Assembly: GCA_964443525.1 (NCBI GenBank)
Contig: CAYUCY010000003.1
Location: forward strand, 1-49,346
Source: CAYUCY01 sp964443525
Lineage (GTDB): Bacteria; Pseudomonadota; Alphaproteobacteria; Caedimonadales; Caedimonadaceae
DNA length: 49,346 nucleotides
Direction of reading: 5' to 3'
The position numbers were made by a program, and so were the translations under genes. The notes under the pieces were generated by a model. It saw only the letters and a list, made by a program, of their open reading frames with translations, searched no databases and was not told the DNA's origin. This document shows positions 1-8,605 of the stretch, piece by piece. Positions within the stretch are counted from its first letter, which is position 1; each line of letters begins with the position of its first letter.

Positions 1-2487
1 TTCTTCGATTTCGAAGCACTCGATAAAGTCACCCTCTCGGATGTCCTGATAGCTTTCAAAGGCCATACCACACTCAAAGCCTTCTTTGACTTCTTTGACC
101 TCATCTTTCACACGCTTCAAGGTTTTGAGAGTGCCTTCATGAATCACGACGTTATCGCGCAAGAGTCTGACCTTGGCTCCTCTCTTCACGATTCCTTCCG
201 TGATATAACATCCGGCAACCTTTCCGACCTTCGTGATGTTAAAGACCTGTCGAATCTCCGCTTTCCCGAGATATTTTTCTCTGAGGTCAGGGCTCAAGAG
301 GCCACCCAAGATCGCTTTCATATCATCTAAGACATCATAGATAATCGAATAATATCGAATTTCCGTATTATTTTTCTGCGCAAGATCTCGAGCTTGAGGG
401 TTTGCACGGACGTTAAAGCCGAGTACGAGTCCGCCCGAAGCACCCGCCAAACTGATGTCGCTTTCCGTAATGGCCCCCACGCCGCTATGAAGCACGCGAA
501 CCGATACCTCATCCGTCTTTAGTTTCTCCAGGCTTCCGATAATAGCCTCGATAGATCCCTGAACATCCCCTTTTACAACGAGAGCCAGTTCTTTTTTATC
601 TCCTTGAGCGCTTTGCTTAAGGAGGTCTTCGATAGATGTTTTCTTGAGCTTAGCAGCCGCCAGATCCCGCTCACGCCTGATACGGAACTCTGCAACCTCT
701 CGTGCTTTTGCTTCATCTTCAACAACGATGAAATCTTCACCAGGGTTAGGAACGCCGTTCAGTCCCAGAACCTCAACGGGTTGAGAAGGAAGAGCCTCCG
801 TAAGGGTGTGCCCACGTTCGGTCACAAGGGCACGCACCCGACCCCATTCTTTCCCTGTCACGAAGACATCCCCCACATTCAGAGAGCCCTGTTGAATCAA
901 AACTGTCGCAACGGCCCCCCGCCCTTTATCGAGCTTAGATTCGATGACAACACCACTCGCTCGACGGTCAGGGTTTGCTTTCAGATCGAGAACTTCTGCA
1001 AGCGCGAGAATTGTCTCTTCCAATTTATCGATGTTCGTCCCTTGTTTTGCCGAAACTTCAACGGCCATTACATCGCCGCCCAACTCCTCCAGAACGACTT
1101 CATGTTTGAGAAGGTCGTGGCGAACACGGTCTGGGTTGGCGTCCGGCTTGTCGATCTTGTTAATGGCAACAATCATGGGCACATTCGCCGCCTTAGTGTG
1201 GGAAATCGCCTCAACGGTTTGATCCTTAATTCCATCGTCTGCAGCAACTACTAAAATGACGATATCCGTAACAGTCGCTCCTCTTGCTCGCATTTCAGTA
1301 AAAGCTGCGTGGCCTGGTGTGTCGATAAAGCTGATTTTTGCCCCTGACGGCATAGTCACCTGATAAGCGCCGATATGCTGGGTGATGCCGCCCGCTTCTC
1401 CCGATACCACATCCGTCTTACGAATCGCATCAAGAAGAGAGGTTTTCCCATGATCAACATGCCCCATCACAGTCACAACGGGCGGTCTGGGCTTGAGGTT
1501 TTCGGGCGCATCCGCAGGTCCTTTTAAGCCCTCTTCCACATCCGAATCGGAAACGCGTTTGTAGCTGTGGCCAAAGTCGGAGACGATAAGCTCGGCTGTA
1601 TCGGCATCAATGCTTTGGGTCAAGGTCGCCATAACGCCCATCTCCATCAATTTCTTAATAACTTCGACGCCACGGACGGCCATTCTGTTGGCAAGCTCAC
1701 CGACCGTAATTGTCTCCGGAATGATGACTTCCCGCTGAACAGCACGGGTATCCATCTCATGCTTTTGCTTTTTGATTTTAGGCTTCGACCGATGGGAGCG
1801 ACCATAAAGCTTGCGTTCGGCAACCTCATCGTCGTCGGTTCTGAGATCATCCATGGTCAGACTATGCAGACGATGCCTTGTGTCGGCTCGCTTATCAAGC
1901 GTCAGTGTTTTTTTAACGGCGCCTTTTGCCGCCGCTTTCTCCTCCTCTTCCTCGGACAACGGTTTTACATACGTTTTCTTCGGTTTGGAGGTATCTGGTT
2001 TGTCGGAAATGGGTGCTTCCCCCATAACAACATCTTCGGGGGATGTCTTTTTCTCTGAAGGCGCTTGCTTCGTTTGTTTTTGCTCTTCTTCTTTCCGACG
2101 TTTTTCCTCTTCAAGACGCTCAAGCTCTTCTTGACGCTTGCGTTCTTCCTCGATGAGGGCTTTTTGCTCCGCCTCTAGTTCCTCACGACGGCGGCGCGTT
2201 TCTTCCAATTGAGCCTGACTTTGAGCGGAAGACTTTAACGCTTCTTCCAAAGCTCTCTTTCGTGCCTCAAGTTCGGCAGAGGTTTTTTGAGCATGCGCAA
2301 CTTCTGACGCCTTGTCGGCGCTCGTCGGATGAATGACTCGCTTCTTCTTAACCTCGACAGACACGGACTTGGATCGGCCATGAGAAAAGCTCTGACGAAT
2401 CTGGCCCGCGTCCACCGTCTTCTTCAAAGAGAGCTTGTTCGATAAACTCAGCGTCTTCTTATCTTTTTGATCTTTCGTATCCGTCAT
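1..2487 (-). CDS. infB: Translation initiation factor IF-2 (C-terminal end cut by window edge)
   Basis: IF-2 is the GTPase that brings initiator fMet-tRNA to the 30S subunit and promotes 70S assembly. The minus strand is open for 829 codons from the ATG at 2487 to base 1, where the frame still reads ...FEIEE, so only the last few residues are missing. After a long charged, coiled-coil-rich N-terminal part (about residues 60-270, rich in Glu, Arg and Lys) come an IF2_N-like segment and the G domain: GHVDHGKTS near residue 340, DTPGHA near 388, NKID near 444. Domains II, III and IV follow (GDVQGS, LHSGVGAITESDI). It is the third gene of the rimP-nusA-infB operon, 34 bases after nusA. Its length fits alphaproteobacterial IF-2. 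The identification is certain. Confidence 0.98.
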   Translation of the reverse strand, partial: MTDTKDQKDKKTLSLSNKLSLKKTVDAGQIRQSFSHGRSKSVSVEVKKKRVIHPTSADKASEVAHAQKTSAELEARKRALEEALKSSAQSQAQLEETRRRREELEAEQKALIEEERKRQEELERLEEEKRRKEEEQKQTKQAPSEKKTSPEDVVMGEAPISDKPDTSKPKKTYVKPLSEEEEEKAAAKGAVKKTLTLDKRADTRHRLHSLTMDDLRTDDDEVAERKLYGRSHRSKPKIKKQKHEMDTRAVQREVIIPETITVGELANRMAVRGVEVIKKLMEMGVMATLTQSIDADTAELIVSDFGHSYKRVSDSDVEEGLKGPADAPENLKPRPPVVTVMGHVDHGKTSLLDAIRKTDVVSGEAGGITQHIGAYQVTMPSGAKISFIDTPGHAAFTEMRARGATVTDIVILVVAADDGIKDQTVEAISHTKAANVPMIVAINKIDKPDANPDRVRHDLLKHEVVLEELGGDVMAVEVSAKQGTNIDKLEETILALAEVLDLKANPDRRASGVVIESKLDKGRGAVATVLIQQGSLNVGDVFVTGKEWGRVRALVTERGHTLTEALPSQPVEVLGLNGVPNPGEDFIVVEDEAKAREVAEFRIRRERDLAAAKLKKTSIEDLLKQSAQGDKKELALVVKGDVQGSIEAIIGSLEKLKTDEVSVRVLHSGVGAITESDISLAGASGGLVLGFNVRANPQARDLAQKNNTEIRYYSIIYDVLDDMKAILGGLLSPDLREKYLGKAEIRQVFNITKVGKVAGCYITEGIVKRGAKVRLLRDNVVIHEGTLKTLKRVKDEVKEVKEGFECGMAFESYQDIREGDFIECFEIEE

Positions 2488-2521
2488 ACTTCTCTACCAT
2501 TTACACGATCACGTGTGTTGC

Positions 2522-4036
2522 TTACTTAAACCAATGTTCACGAGCCTTCATGATGAGTTGGTTTGCTTGATCCGCATTGAGTTCAGGCAAGTATTCGATC
2601 AGCTCATCGGAGGCCAGATCCCCGAGGTTATCCAAAGTTTTAATGCCATTATCTCCGAGGGTTGCCGCCATTTTAGAGGTCATCCCCTCAAGGGCGAGCA
2701 ATTTATCGTCGACGTTTAATTCTCTCGTTTTTTCTTTATAGAATTCGTCTTGTTTTGCAAGCCAAACATTCGCCCTCTTTTGAAGTTCAACAGCAAGCTC
2801 TTCTTCAAAGCCTTCAATACCAGTCAACTCATCGATCGGCACAAAAGCAACCTCTTCAACCGTCTCGAATCCTTCATTGACAAGAAGATGTGCAATCACA
2901 TCATCCACGTCGAGCGCTTGAACGAAGAGAGAGGTACGTTGCTTCATCAGTTTGGATCTCTTTTCCTGCTCTTCAGACTCGGAGATAACGTCGATTCCGA
3001 GATTGGTTAACTGGCTGGCTAAACGGACGTTTTGTCCCCGCCGACCGATCGCAAGGCTCAGCTGATCGTCAGGTACGACGACTTCAACCCGATTGGTTTC
3101 TTCGTCGAGGACAACCTTTGATACTTCCGCCGGAATTAAAGCATTTACAACAAAAACAGCGGGGTTCTCAGACCAGGGGATAATATCGATCTTCTCCCCC
3201 TGTAGCTCACTGATGACGGCCTGCACGCGACTTCCCCGCATTCCGACGCAAGATCCCACGGGATCCATGGACCTATCTGCCGTGAAGACAGCAATTTTAG
3301 CGCGACTCCCAGGATCTCGGGCAACTGCCTTGATTTGGATGACGCCTTCATAGATTTCAGGCACTTCCTGAGCAAAGAGTTTAGCCATAAATTGGGGATG
3401 CGTTCTGGACAAGAAAACCTGAGGTCCTCGAGGCTCCGATCGAACGTCCGCAATATAAGCACGGACACGATCGCCCGATCTGAAGGTTTCTCTCGGGATC
3501 ATTTGATCTCGAGCCAGGAAACATTCGGTTTGATTGACCTCTAGAATAGCGTTTCCAAACTCAACTCGCTTAACCACACCACTGATGATCTCGCCGACCC
3601 GGTTTTTGAATTCTTCATATTGACGGAGACGCTCAGCTTCGCGAACACGCTGGTAAATGACCTGTTTGGCCGTCTGTGCTGCGACCCGTCCGAAATCAAG
3701 AGGAGGCAATGGATCTTTAATCAGATCTCCGATTTTATAGGAAGGATCCACCTTTTTGGCTTCTTCTAAAGTCAATTGGGTCATTTCGTTAGAAAGATCG
3801 GCGGCTTCTACCACTTCGTGGCAAGCATAAATAGAAATGGTTCCTGTTTTGCGATCAATTTCGGCACGAATATCTCTCTCCAGCCCGTACTTTTGACGGC
3901 TTGCCTTTTGAATCGCCATTTCCATGGCTTGGATTACTTCTTCTCGGTCGATACCTTTTTCGCGGGCAACGATATCCGCAACACCAAGAATTTCCGTTTT
4001 AATAGGTCCGCTTGCTTGTTCTGTCATTTTTGTCAC
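2522..4036 (-). CDS. nusA: Transcription termination/antitermination factor NusA
   Basis: NusA binds RNA polymerase and modulates pausing, intrinsic termination and antitermination. The 504-residue product has the N-terminal RNAP-binding domain (about 1-130), an S1 domain (about 135-200), two KH domains with the typical GMRGSRVQAVISEL and GRRGQNVRLAS segments, and C-terminal helix-hairpin-helix acidic repeats (about 370-500) ending in EHWFK. Such C-terminal repeats are usual in proteobacterial NusA. It lies 25 bases after rimP and 34 before infB, the conserved operon order. In E. coli this operon is autoregulated by NusA through leader terminators, which gives meaning to the hairpin at 4543-4569 upstream of rimP. 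Confidence 0.98.
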   Translation of the reverse strand: MTKMTEQASGPIKTEILGVADIVAREKGIDREEVIQAMEMAIQKASRQKYGLERDIRAEIDRKTGTISIYACHEVVEAADLSNEMTQLTLEEAKKVDPSYKIGDLIKDPLPPLDFGRVAAQTAKQVIYQRVREAERLRQYEEFKNRVGEIISGVVKRVEFGNAILEVNQTECFLARDQMIPRETFRSGDRVRAYIADVRSEPRGPQVFLSRTHPQFMAKLFAQEVPEIYEGVIQIKAVARDPGSRAKIAVFTADRSMDPVGSCVGMRGSRVQAVISELQGEKIDIIPWSENPAVFVVNALIPAEVSKVVLDEETNRVEVVVPDDQLSLAIGRRGQNVRLASQLTNLGIDVISESEEQEKRSKLMKQRTSLFVQALDVDDVIAHLLVNEGFETVEEVAFVPIDELTGIEGFEEELAVELQKRANVWLAKQDEFYKEKTRELNVDDKLLALEGMTSKMAATLGDNGIKTLDNLGDLASDELIEYLPELNADQANQLIMKAREHWFK

Positions 4037-4061
4037 TTCCTTATACGATCTCTTCCTTCGC

Positions 4062-4541
4062 CTAGAATTGTGGAACCAACTTTGCTTGTCTGATCTGGGG
4101 ATATGTAATCCCTACCTTCATTCCTTTTAAATCATCAACAGCAATTATAATCTCAGTCTCATTCGCATTAGCCATTGTTCCTACGAACGTCTTTCGTCCT
4201 TCGATCAGATCATGGGTCAATACTTTGACCGCATGCCCTTGAAATCGAATAAAATCGGCTTTCTTCAAAAGAGGACGGTCCAGACCCGGCGAGGTTACTT
4301 CCAAACGGTAGGACCCCTCAATAGGATCTTCGATATCGAGCAGGGCAGAAACCTCGTGACTTACTCTGACGCAATCGTCGATACTCACCGGTTTTTCATC
4401 TAGTCGCTCGATCATCACTTGAAGAGTCGGGCGCTTCTTTCCCGAAAAGAGCAGGCGAACCAACCCGTACCCGATATGTTGAAGGACCGGCTCAATAATA
4501 CCTTCAAGTCGTGAGATAAGATCCAACTTTTCCTCTTCCAT
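4062..4541 (-). CDS. rimP: Ribosome maturation factor RimP
   Basis: RimP assists 30S subunit maturation. The protein has the N-terminal alpha/beta domain (IIEPVLQHIGYGLVRL), the family signature SHEVSALLDIEDPI and LEVTSPGLDRPL, and the C-terminal SH3-like domain ending in KLVPQF. I chose the ATG at 4541 because MEEEKLDLISRLEGIIEP aligns with the usual RimP N-terminus. An in-frame ATG at 4580 would add 13 residues, but those codons coincide with an intrinsic-terminator hairpin (4543-4569). Neither start has a convincing Shine-Dalgarno sequence, so the start is uncertain while the identity is not. It is the first gene of the rimP-nusA-infB operon. Confidence 0.94.
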   Translation of the reverse strand: MEEEKLDLISRLEGIIEPVLQHIGYGLVRLLFSGKKRPTLQVMIERLDEKPVSIDDCVRVSHEVSALLDIEDPIEGSYRLEVTSPGLDRPLLKKADFIRFQGHAVKVLTHDLIEGRKTFVGTMANANETEIIIAVDDLKGMKVGITYPQIRQAKLVPQF

Positions 4542-4542
4542 T

Positions 4543-4569
4543 AAAAAAGGTGGGCTTTTAGCCCACCTT
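4543..4569 (-). terminator. Intrinsic-terminator hairpin in the rimP leader (candidate attenuator)
   Basis: On the minus strand the sequence reads AAGGTGGGC, a 5-base loop TAAAA, GCCCACCTT, and continues as six T residues that end just before the rimP ATG (4541). A perfect 9-bp stem followed directly by a T run is a textbook intrinsic terminator. Read on the plus strand the trailing sequence is poorer in T. It lies only about 20-45 bases after the predicted transcription start of the rimP-nusA-infB operon, so it would act on that operon's own transcript. The 5' arm also resembles a Shine-Dalgarno sequence (AAGGTGG), so the stem could sequester it. A regulatory function is inferred. Confidence 0.75.
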
Positions 4570-4596
4570 ATTATTTTCATTGAGGTATAGCTCGAG

Positions 4597-4624
4597 ATTA
4601 TAGGGAGATTTTTATAAGAATCAA
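4597..4624 (-). promoter_or_regulatory. Sigma-70-type promoter of rimP-nusA-infB
   Basis: On the minus strand there is TTGATT (-35, 4624-4619), a 16-base spacer and a perfect TATAAT (-10, 4602-4597). The predicted start point is near 4590, giving a leader of about 50 bases before the rimP ATG at 4541 that contains the hairpin at 4543-4569. Confidence 0.75.
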
Positions 4625-4632
4625 GTTTTTTC

Positions 4633-4660
4633 TTGGCTCATCTAGCGAAAGGGGTATAAT
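4633..4660 (+). promoter_or_regulatory. Sigma-70-type promoter of NDUFA12-mlaD-DUF2155
   Basis: The plus strand reads TTGGCT (4633-4638), a 16-base spacer and a perfect TATAAT (4655-4660), 36 bases before the NDUFA12-like ATG. It stands back-to-back with the rimP promoter: the two -35 boxes are only 8 bases apart. Confidence 0.7.
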
Positions 4661-4696
4661 TTTAAGACGATTTGTACGGATGGGGTTTTAAAAAGA

Positions 4697-5086
4697 ATGT
4701 GGCGTATTTGGGCAGTCAATATTCTGACCTGGCTGAAAGGAGATTTCGTCGGTCAGGATGAAGTCGGTAATAAATATTACCAAGAGCGCTTTTTCTTCTT
4801 TAAACCGTCCGATCGCAGGCCGCGCAGGTGGGTTGTCTACAACGGTCCTCAGGAACCTTCCCGGGTCCCGCCCGAGTGGTACGGCTGGCTGCATTTTATG
4901 ATGGAGCGGCCCCTTGAGACTTCCCGACGATACAGTTGGCAAAAGCCCTATCAACCCAACTTGACAGGAACACCTCTCGCTTATAAACCTAAAGGACACG
5001 TGATGAACAAGAAATTGGCGCCGCCTGCCTTTCGAAACTACCAACCCTGGAGTCCTTCCGATTCCGATCAAGGATCAAAGAAATGA
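4697..5086 (+). CDS. NADH:ubiquinone oxidoreductase subunit NDUFA12-like protein
   Basis: This 129-residue protein matches the NDUFA12 (17.2 kDa, B17.2-like) complex I accessory family found in alphaproteobacteria and mitochondria. Family features visible are VGQDEVGNKYYQER near the N-terminus, the RRWVVYNG block, and VPPEWYGWLHF followed by a Pro/Trp/Tyr-rich tail. It is thought to sit on the hydrophilic arm of complex I and help assembly or stability. It starts a co-directional group: its stop overlaps the mlaD start by 4 bases (ATGA), and a strong promoter lies 36 bases upstream. NDUFA12 beside mlaD and a DUF2155 gene is a typical alphaproteobacterial arrangement. Confidence 0.93.
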   Translation: MWRIWAVNILTWLKGDFVGQDEVGNKYYQERFFFFKPSDRRPRRWVVYNGPQEPSRVPPEWYGWLHFMMERPLETSRRYSWQKPYQPNLTGTPLAYKPKGHVMNKKLAPPAFRNYQPWSPSDSDQGSKK

Positions 5087-5577
5087 AAAATAATGTAATT
5101 GAAACCGTCATGGGAGCCGTCGTCTTGGCAGTGGCCGGATTTTTCTTGTATTTCGCCTATTCTCATAGCGGCTATAAAGGAAACGGTACAGGCCTTCTCT
5201 ACAAAGCTCGTTTTGATCGGATTGACGGCCTTGTGGTCGGCAGTGACGTCAAAATGAGCGGCGTTAAGGTGGGGACGGTTCGCTCTCTGTTTGTCGACCC
5301 CAAAACATATATGGCGGAAGTCGCTTTTTTCGTCTCGAAGGACTTACAACTCCCCAAGGATACCTCGGCTGAAATCGTAAGCAACGGTTTGATGGGAGAA
5401 AAGTACTTGGCTCTTGTTCCGGGTGGGGATGAGGAAAACATTCCGGCCGGCGGAGAGATCATGCATACCCAGTCCTCAATCAGTTTAGAAGGTATGATTT
5501 CTCAGGCGATTTACGGTAAAAAATCAGACAAAGATTCAAAGTCGAGCGATGGTACACCGCACCCTGAAAAGGGATAA
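5083..5577 (+). CDS. mlaD: MlaD-type MCE protein of the outer-membrane lipid asymmetry system
   Basis: MlaD is the periplasmic, lipid-binding MCE subunit of the MlaFEDB ABC transporter, which moves phospholipids between inner and outer membranes. The 164-residue product has one N-terminal membrane anchor (about residues 8-27), then a single MCE domain (about 38-115) with the characteristic FDRIDGLVVGSDVKMSGVKVG and the GLMGEKYLALVPGG block, and a short hydrophilic tail. It overlaps the NDUFA12-like gene by 4 bases, so translational coupling is likely. mlaE and mlaF are not in this window. Confidence 0.92.
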   Translation: MKNNVIETVMGAVVLAVAGFFLYFAYSHSGYKGNGTGLLYKARFDRIDGLVVGSDVKMSGVKVGTVRSLFVDPKTYMAEVAFFVSKDLQLPKDTSAEIVSNGLMGEKYLALVPGGDEENIPAGGEIMHTQSSISLEGMISQAIYGKKSDKDSKSSDGTPHPEKG

Positions 5578-5581
5578 ATTC

Positions 5582-6172
5582 ATGCGTCGGGTCGCTCTTT
5601 TCTTTCTTAGTTTGACGTTTCAGACTTTCAGCCTTCAGGCAGATGAGGACATCTTTCGCGTCGGGTTGCCGGCAGAGAAAGTAATTCTCGGCTGTCTGGA
5701 TAAGGTAACGGCCCGTGTGTCAACCGTTGAAGCTACGGTGGGGGAAGTTGCTTCTTTCGGCAATCTTAAGATTATGGTGAGAAAAGCTGAAAAGTCCCGC
5801 CCCGAAGACCCGCCTGAGACGACAGCCTTTATCGAAATTCTAGAAGACAAACCCAATGAGCCCGTAGCTGTTGTTTTTCGGGGATGGATGTTTGCTTCAA
5901 CTCCGTCTGCCTCCGCCATGGAGCATCCCGTCTATGACGTGTGGATCAAGGACAGTGTTTCGTCCAAAGATAAAGAAGCCCACGAAGCGCTTCCTGAACC
6001 TCTGAGAGGAACTACCGGAGCTCCTGAAGCATTAAGTGCGCCCGCACCAAAAAGCGCTGCCTCCGCTCAAGAGGAGGAGGCGTCGAATTCTTCTTCCAAA
6101 AAACGTCTCGATACGCTTCTTGAAGAACTAGAAGAAATGGAAATCCCCGATCTCGGCGGCATCGCTGAGTAG
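5582..6172 (+). CDS. DUF2155-family exported protein
   Basis: The start at 5582 has a signal peptide (MRRVALFFLSLTFQTFSLQA) and follows an AAGGGA ribosome site directly after the mlaD stop. An in-frame ATG at 5549 lies inside mlaD and would bury the signal sequence, so I reject it. The mature part contains the DUF2155 pattern: a conserved LDKVTARVSTVEATVGE block, FGNLKIMVRKAE, then FRGWMFASTPS and HPVYDVWI. The family is alphaproteobacterial and periplasmic, with no assigned reaction. The C-terminal 60 residues are Ala/Ser/Glu-rich and acidic, probably disordered. It is the last gene of the NDUFA12-mlaD unit. Confidence 0.88.
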   Translation: MRRVALFFLSLTFQTFSLQADEDIFRVGLPAEKVILGCLDKVTARVSTVEATVGEVASFGNLKIMVRKAEKSRPEDPPETTAFIEILEDKPNEPVAVVFRGWMFASTPSASAMEHPVYDVWIKDSVSSKDKEAHEALPEPLRGTTGAPEALSAPAPKSAASAQEEEASNSSSKKRLDTLLEELEEMEIPDLGGIAE

Positions 6173-6514
6173 CTATTCTTCGAAATGGTCTTTATATGTG
6201 CAATGAAGAACGGTTTTTTTGAGACCTGAGACGGCGCGTCTGAAAAGAATAAATTGCCAGGCTAAAATGCCGAGCGTAAAGAGAATTAAGAAAATCATAT
6301 TTTTGCCCCCGAGAAGAAGAGGGCCTATTAAGTTTGCAAGAGCAAGACTGAAGACTACAATTAGGAATTGCCTACACAGAGACCGCATCTCAAAGCCCTG
6401 ATGGCGATTTTCAATAATATAGGCCGTTCCTTTGTGCGACCAGGGCATGAATACTTCTTTCCCGTTATTTCCATGCCGAAAGCTGGTCTCGACAATCTCA
6501 TTTAGAAGGTTCAT
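6173..6514 (-). CDS. Small two-segment membrane protein of unknown function
   Basis: A 113-residue ORF with a strong ribosome site (AGGAGG 8 bases before the ATG). Residues about 45-65 (FLIVVFSLALANLIGPLLL) and 70-90 (MIFLILFTLGILAWQFILF) look like two membrane helices; the flanks are hydrophilic, with a Cys near the end (LHCTYKDHFEE). I do not recognise a family. It converges with the DUF2155 gene, the two stop codons being directly adjacent. The good ribosome site, separate hydrophobic segments and lack of an opposing ORF support a real gene. Confidence 0.7.
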   Translation of the reverse strand: MNLLNEIVETSFRHGNNGKEVFMPWSHKGTAYIIENRHQGFEMRSLCRQFLIVVFSLALANLIGPLLLGGKNMIFLILFTLGILAWQFILFRRAVSGLKKTVLHCTYKDHFEE

Positions 6515-6607
6515 TACGCTCGCCTCCTTTATTTTATAGTACCCTATTATTCTTAAGATTTAGTTAATCTTTCTAAGTTAAGAGGCTCTTTTTACTCTGA
6601 TCTCCTT

Positions 6608-8521
6608 TTAAATCTTCATTCGTTTGTAGATGCCGTAGTTTGCGAGCACGTGCATGATATAACCGCGGGTCTCTTTGAACGGGAGGGATTCGATCCAATC
6701 GACGACGTCAAAACCTTCTCTTGGGTCTCCGATCGTCTTTAACCATTTAGCCGCATTCCCGGGACCTGCGTTATAAGCTGCGAGCGCAATTTCCTTTTGG
6801 CCTTGATAGGCCTCCAATTGCTCTTGAAGATAAGATGACCCGAGTTTTAAATTGAGTCTCGGGTTCGTCAAAAGCTGGGTTTGGGTCACTTTTAAATTTT
6901 TCTTAGCGGCGATGATTTGGGCCGTTTTCGGCATCAACTGCATCAATCCGCACGCCCCCGCTGAGCTTTTCCCCAAAGGATTAAAGCGACTTTCCTGACG
7001 AATAACGGAGTGAACCAGGGCCTTGTCTTCGCACTCCAGGACTTTTTTCTCATGACCCGTTAGAACCGGATAAGATTCTTGATAAGGGATGCCGTTAATA
7101 TGTGTGCTTTTTTGTTCGACCACCAAACCGTGGTGAGGCGCGATTTGATGGGCGATCTGAAAAACGGCTAGCTCCTGATCATGGGTTAGCCCCGATTTAG
7201 CCAAGAGATAAACGAAGGGCAAGATCTCATCATCAAGCCCCGCTTCGTGCAAGAGTCGTATAACTTTGATAAAGGTGTGCTTTTCCATCTCCCGAAGCGC
7301 CTTCGGAGAGGCTTTGGCGGGCGTTATTTTAAGGGAAGGTGCCTCTTTTCCGATTTTCCGGGCTGCCAGTTGACCGTAATAGGTTGCAGGGTGCTGAGCT
7401 GCACGTCCGTAAAAAGCTTTAGCCTTCGCCTTGTTTTCTTGGGCTTCATAGGCACGGGCAAGCCAGTAATGAACCTTGGACAATGTTTGAGGCTTTTTCA
7501 CCATGGTCTCCAGACGAAGAAAATGAGAGATGGCTTTGTTAGGTTTGTTCAGGTGCCTGAGCGCAATCCAGCCCAAAAGCCATTCGGCCTCGAAATAGTC
7601 CTCTCCTCCCTGGAGTCCGTGAGAGATCCCCAGTGAAAAGGCTTCCTGGACCTTCCCTTCAAGAAGAGCATCCCGCATCCCAATGTGGCGCTCCTTCCAA
7701 AAAAGCTGGGGGTGTTTGACAACGAGAGGTTTGAGGGATGCGAGAGTTTTCGAAAAAGCGGCATGTCCCTTTTGCCTTAGCCACCGGAGATAATCCAACG
7801 CCAGATCAAGGTCATTCTTTAAGGTCTTCAAATAGGGCCTGATGAGACTTTCTACCGAATCTCGCCCCTGTCTTAAAGCAATTCTGGTCTTGAGATAAGA
7901 TCGGTCCTCCCCGCTCACCTGAGAGAGAAGCTTTGAGGCTGACTCTAGTTCATGATCATTGATCAATCTCTTGGCTCGAGCTGCATAATCAGAAGGCCTC
8001 AAAAACTTTTGGAACTTAGAGAGGAAGAGCTGCTCTTTCTTCTCTGAGAGTTTCGTCGTGACATAAGCCTTTTTTAGGAACGTTGTGGCCTCTCCTGTCT
8101 TTCCAACCTTTAAAAGAATTTCCCCGTAGGCAATGACTCCTTTTGCCGTTTGCGGTGGATGGGTCCTGAACCAGCTGAAGAGAGCCTCCGTGGGCGTCCC
8201 TTCGTTTAAGGCGTGCTCGGCCTTTTTCTTGAGAACGAAAATCCAAGGCCACGTCCCATGAGCTTTGATAAAATGCGTGTAATCTTCGAAGGAAGCCTTG
8301 GAATCATCCTGTTTTAAGGCCAGATATGAAGCAAGGCTTGCAACCGTCGGGCAATTCTTGGAATTTGCAACATGAGAGGCCTCTGCGTACTTTTGAGCTT
8401 TTAGAAGAGTAAAACTCTTTTGGCAGGCTTTGACCTCTCGCTCGAGGGAGGAGGGCAATTTTGCCGCAAAAGCAGATCCAAAACCAAAAAGAAAGGCAGA
8501 AAAAGCAAGGCATAGGCGCAT
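6608..8521 (-). CDS. slt: Soluble lytic murein transglycosylase
   Basis: Cleaves the MurNAc-GlcNAc bond of peptidoglycan to give 1,6-anhydro-MurNAc in the periplasm. From the ATG at 8521 the product is 637 residues with a signal peptide (MRLCLAFSAFLFGFGSAFA); the ORF extends 45 codons further upstream but that stretch overlaps the dapA start and carries no signal, so I reject it. The N-terminal 450 residues form a helical superhelix of the Slt70 type. The C-terminal SLT domain has the catalytic Glu in VIRQESRFNP (near residue 510), then SSAGACGLMQLMP and ALAAYNAGPGN. It is divergent from dapA. Confidence 0.93.
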   Translation of the reverse strand: MRLCLAFSAFLFGFGSAFAAKLPSSLEREVKACQKSFTLLKAQKYAEASHVANSKNCPTVASLASYLALKQDDSKASFEDYTHFIKAHGTWPWIFVLKKKAEHALNEGTPTEALFSWFRTHPPQTAKGVIAYGEILLKVGKTGEATTFLKKAYVTTKLSEKKEQLFLSKFQKFLRPSDYAARAKRLINDHELESASKLLSQVSGEDRSYLKTRIALRQGRDSVESLIRPYLKTLKNDLDLALDYLRWLRQKGHAAFSKTLASLKPLVVKHPQLFWKERHIGMRDALLEGKVQEAFSLGISHGLQGGEDYFEAEWLLGWIALRHLNKPNKAISHFLRLETMVKKPQTLSKVHYWLARAYEAQENKAKAKAFYGRAAQHPATYYGQLAARKIGKEAPSLKITPAKASPKALREMEKHTFIKVIRLLHEAGLDDEILPFVYLLAKSGLTHDQELAVFQIAHQIAPHHGLVVEQKSTHINGIPYQESYPVLTGHEKKVLECEDKALVHSVIRQESRFNPLGKSSAGACGLMQLMPKTAQIIAAKKNLKVTQTQLLTNPRLNLKLGSSYLQEQLEAYQGQKEIALAAYNAGPGNAAKWLKTIGDPREGFDVVDWIESLPFKETRGYIMHVLANYGIYKRMKI

Positions 8522-8605
8522 GTCAGTTGAAACTCCTCTTGTCCCCATCTCTCCAGAAGAGTATGGTTTAGCACAAATATGAACGATTTTTAGAAAAGGT
8601 GCATC

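Noticed and set aside
604..2134. Plus-strand ORFs of 216, 163 and 107 codons
   Set aside because: They are antisense to infB, whose protein sequence is unmistakable over the whole stretch.
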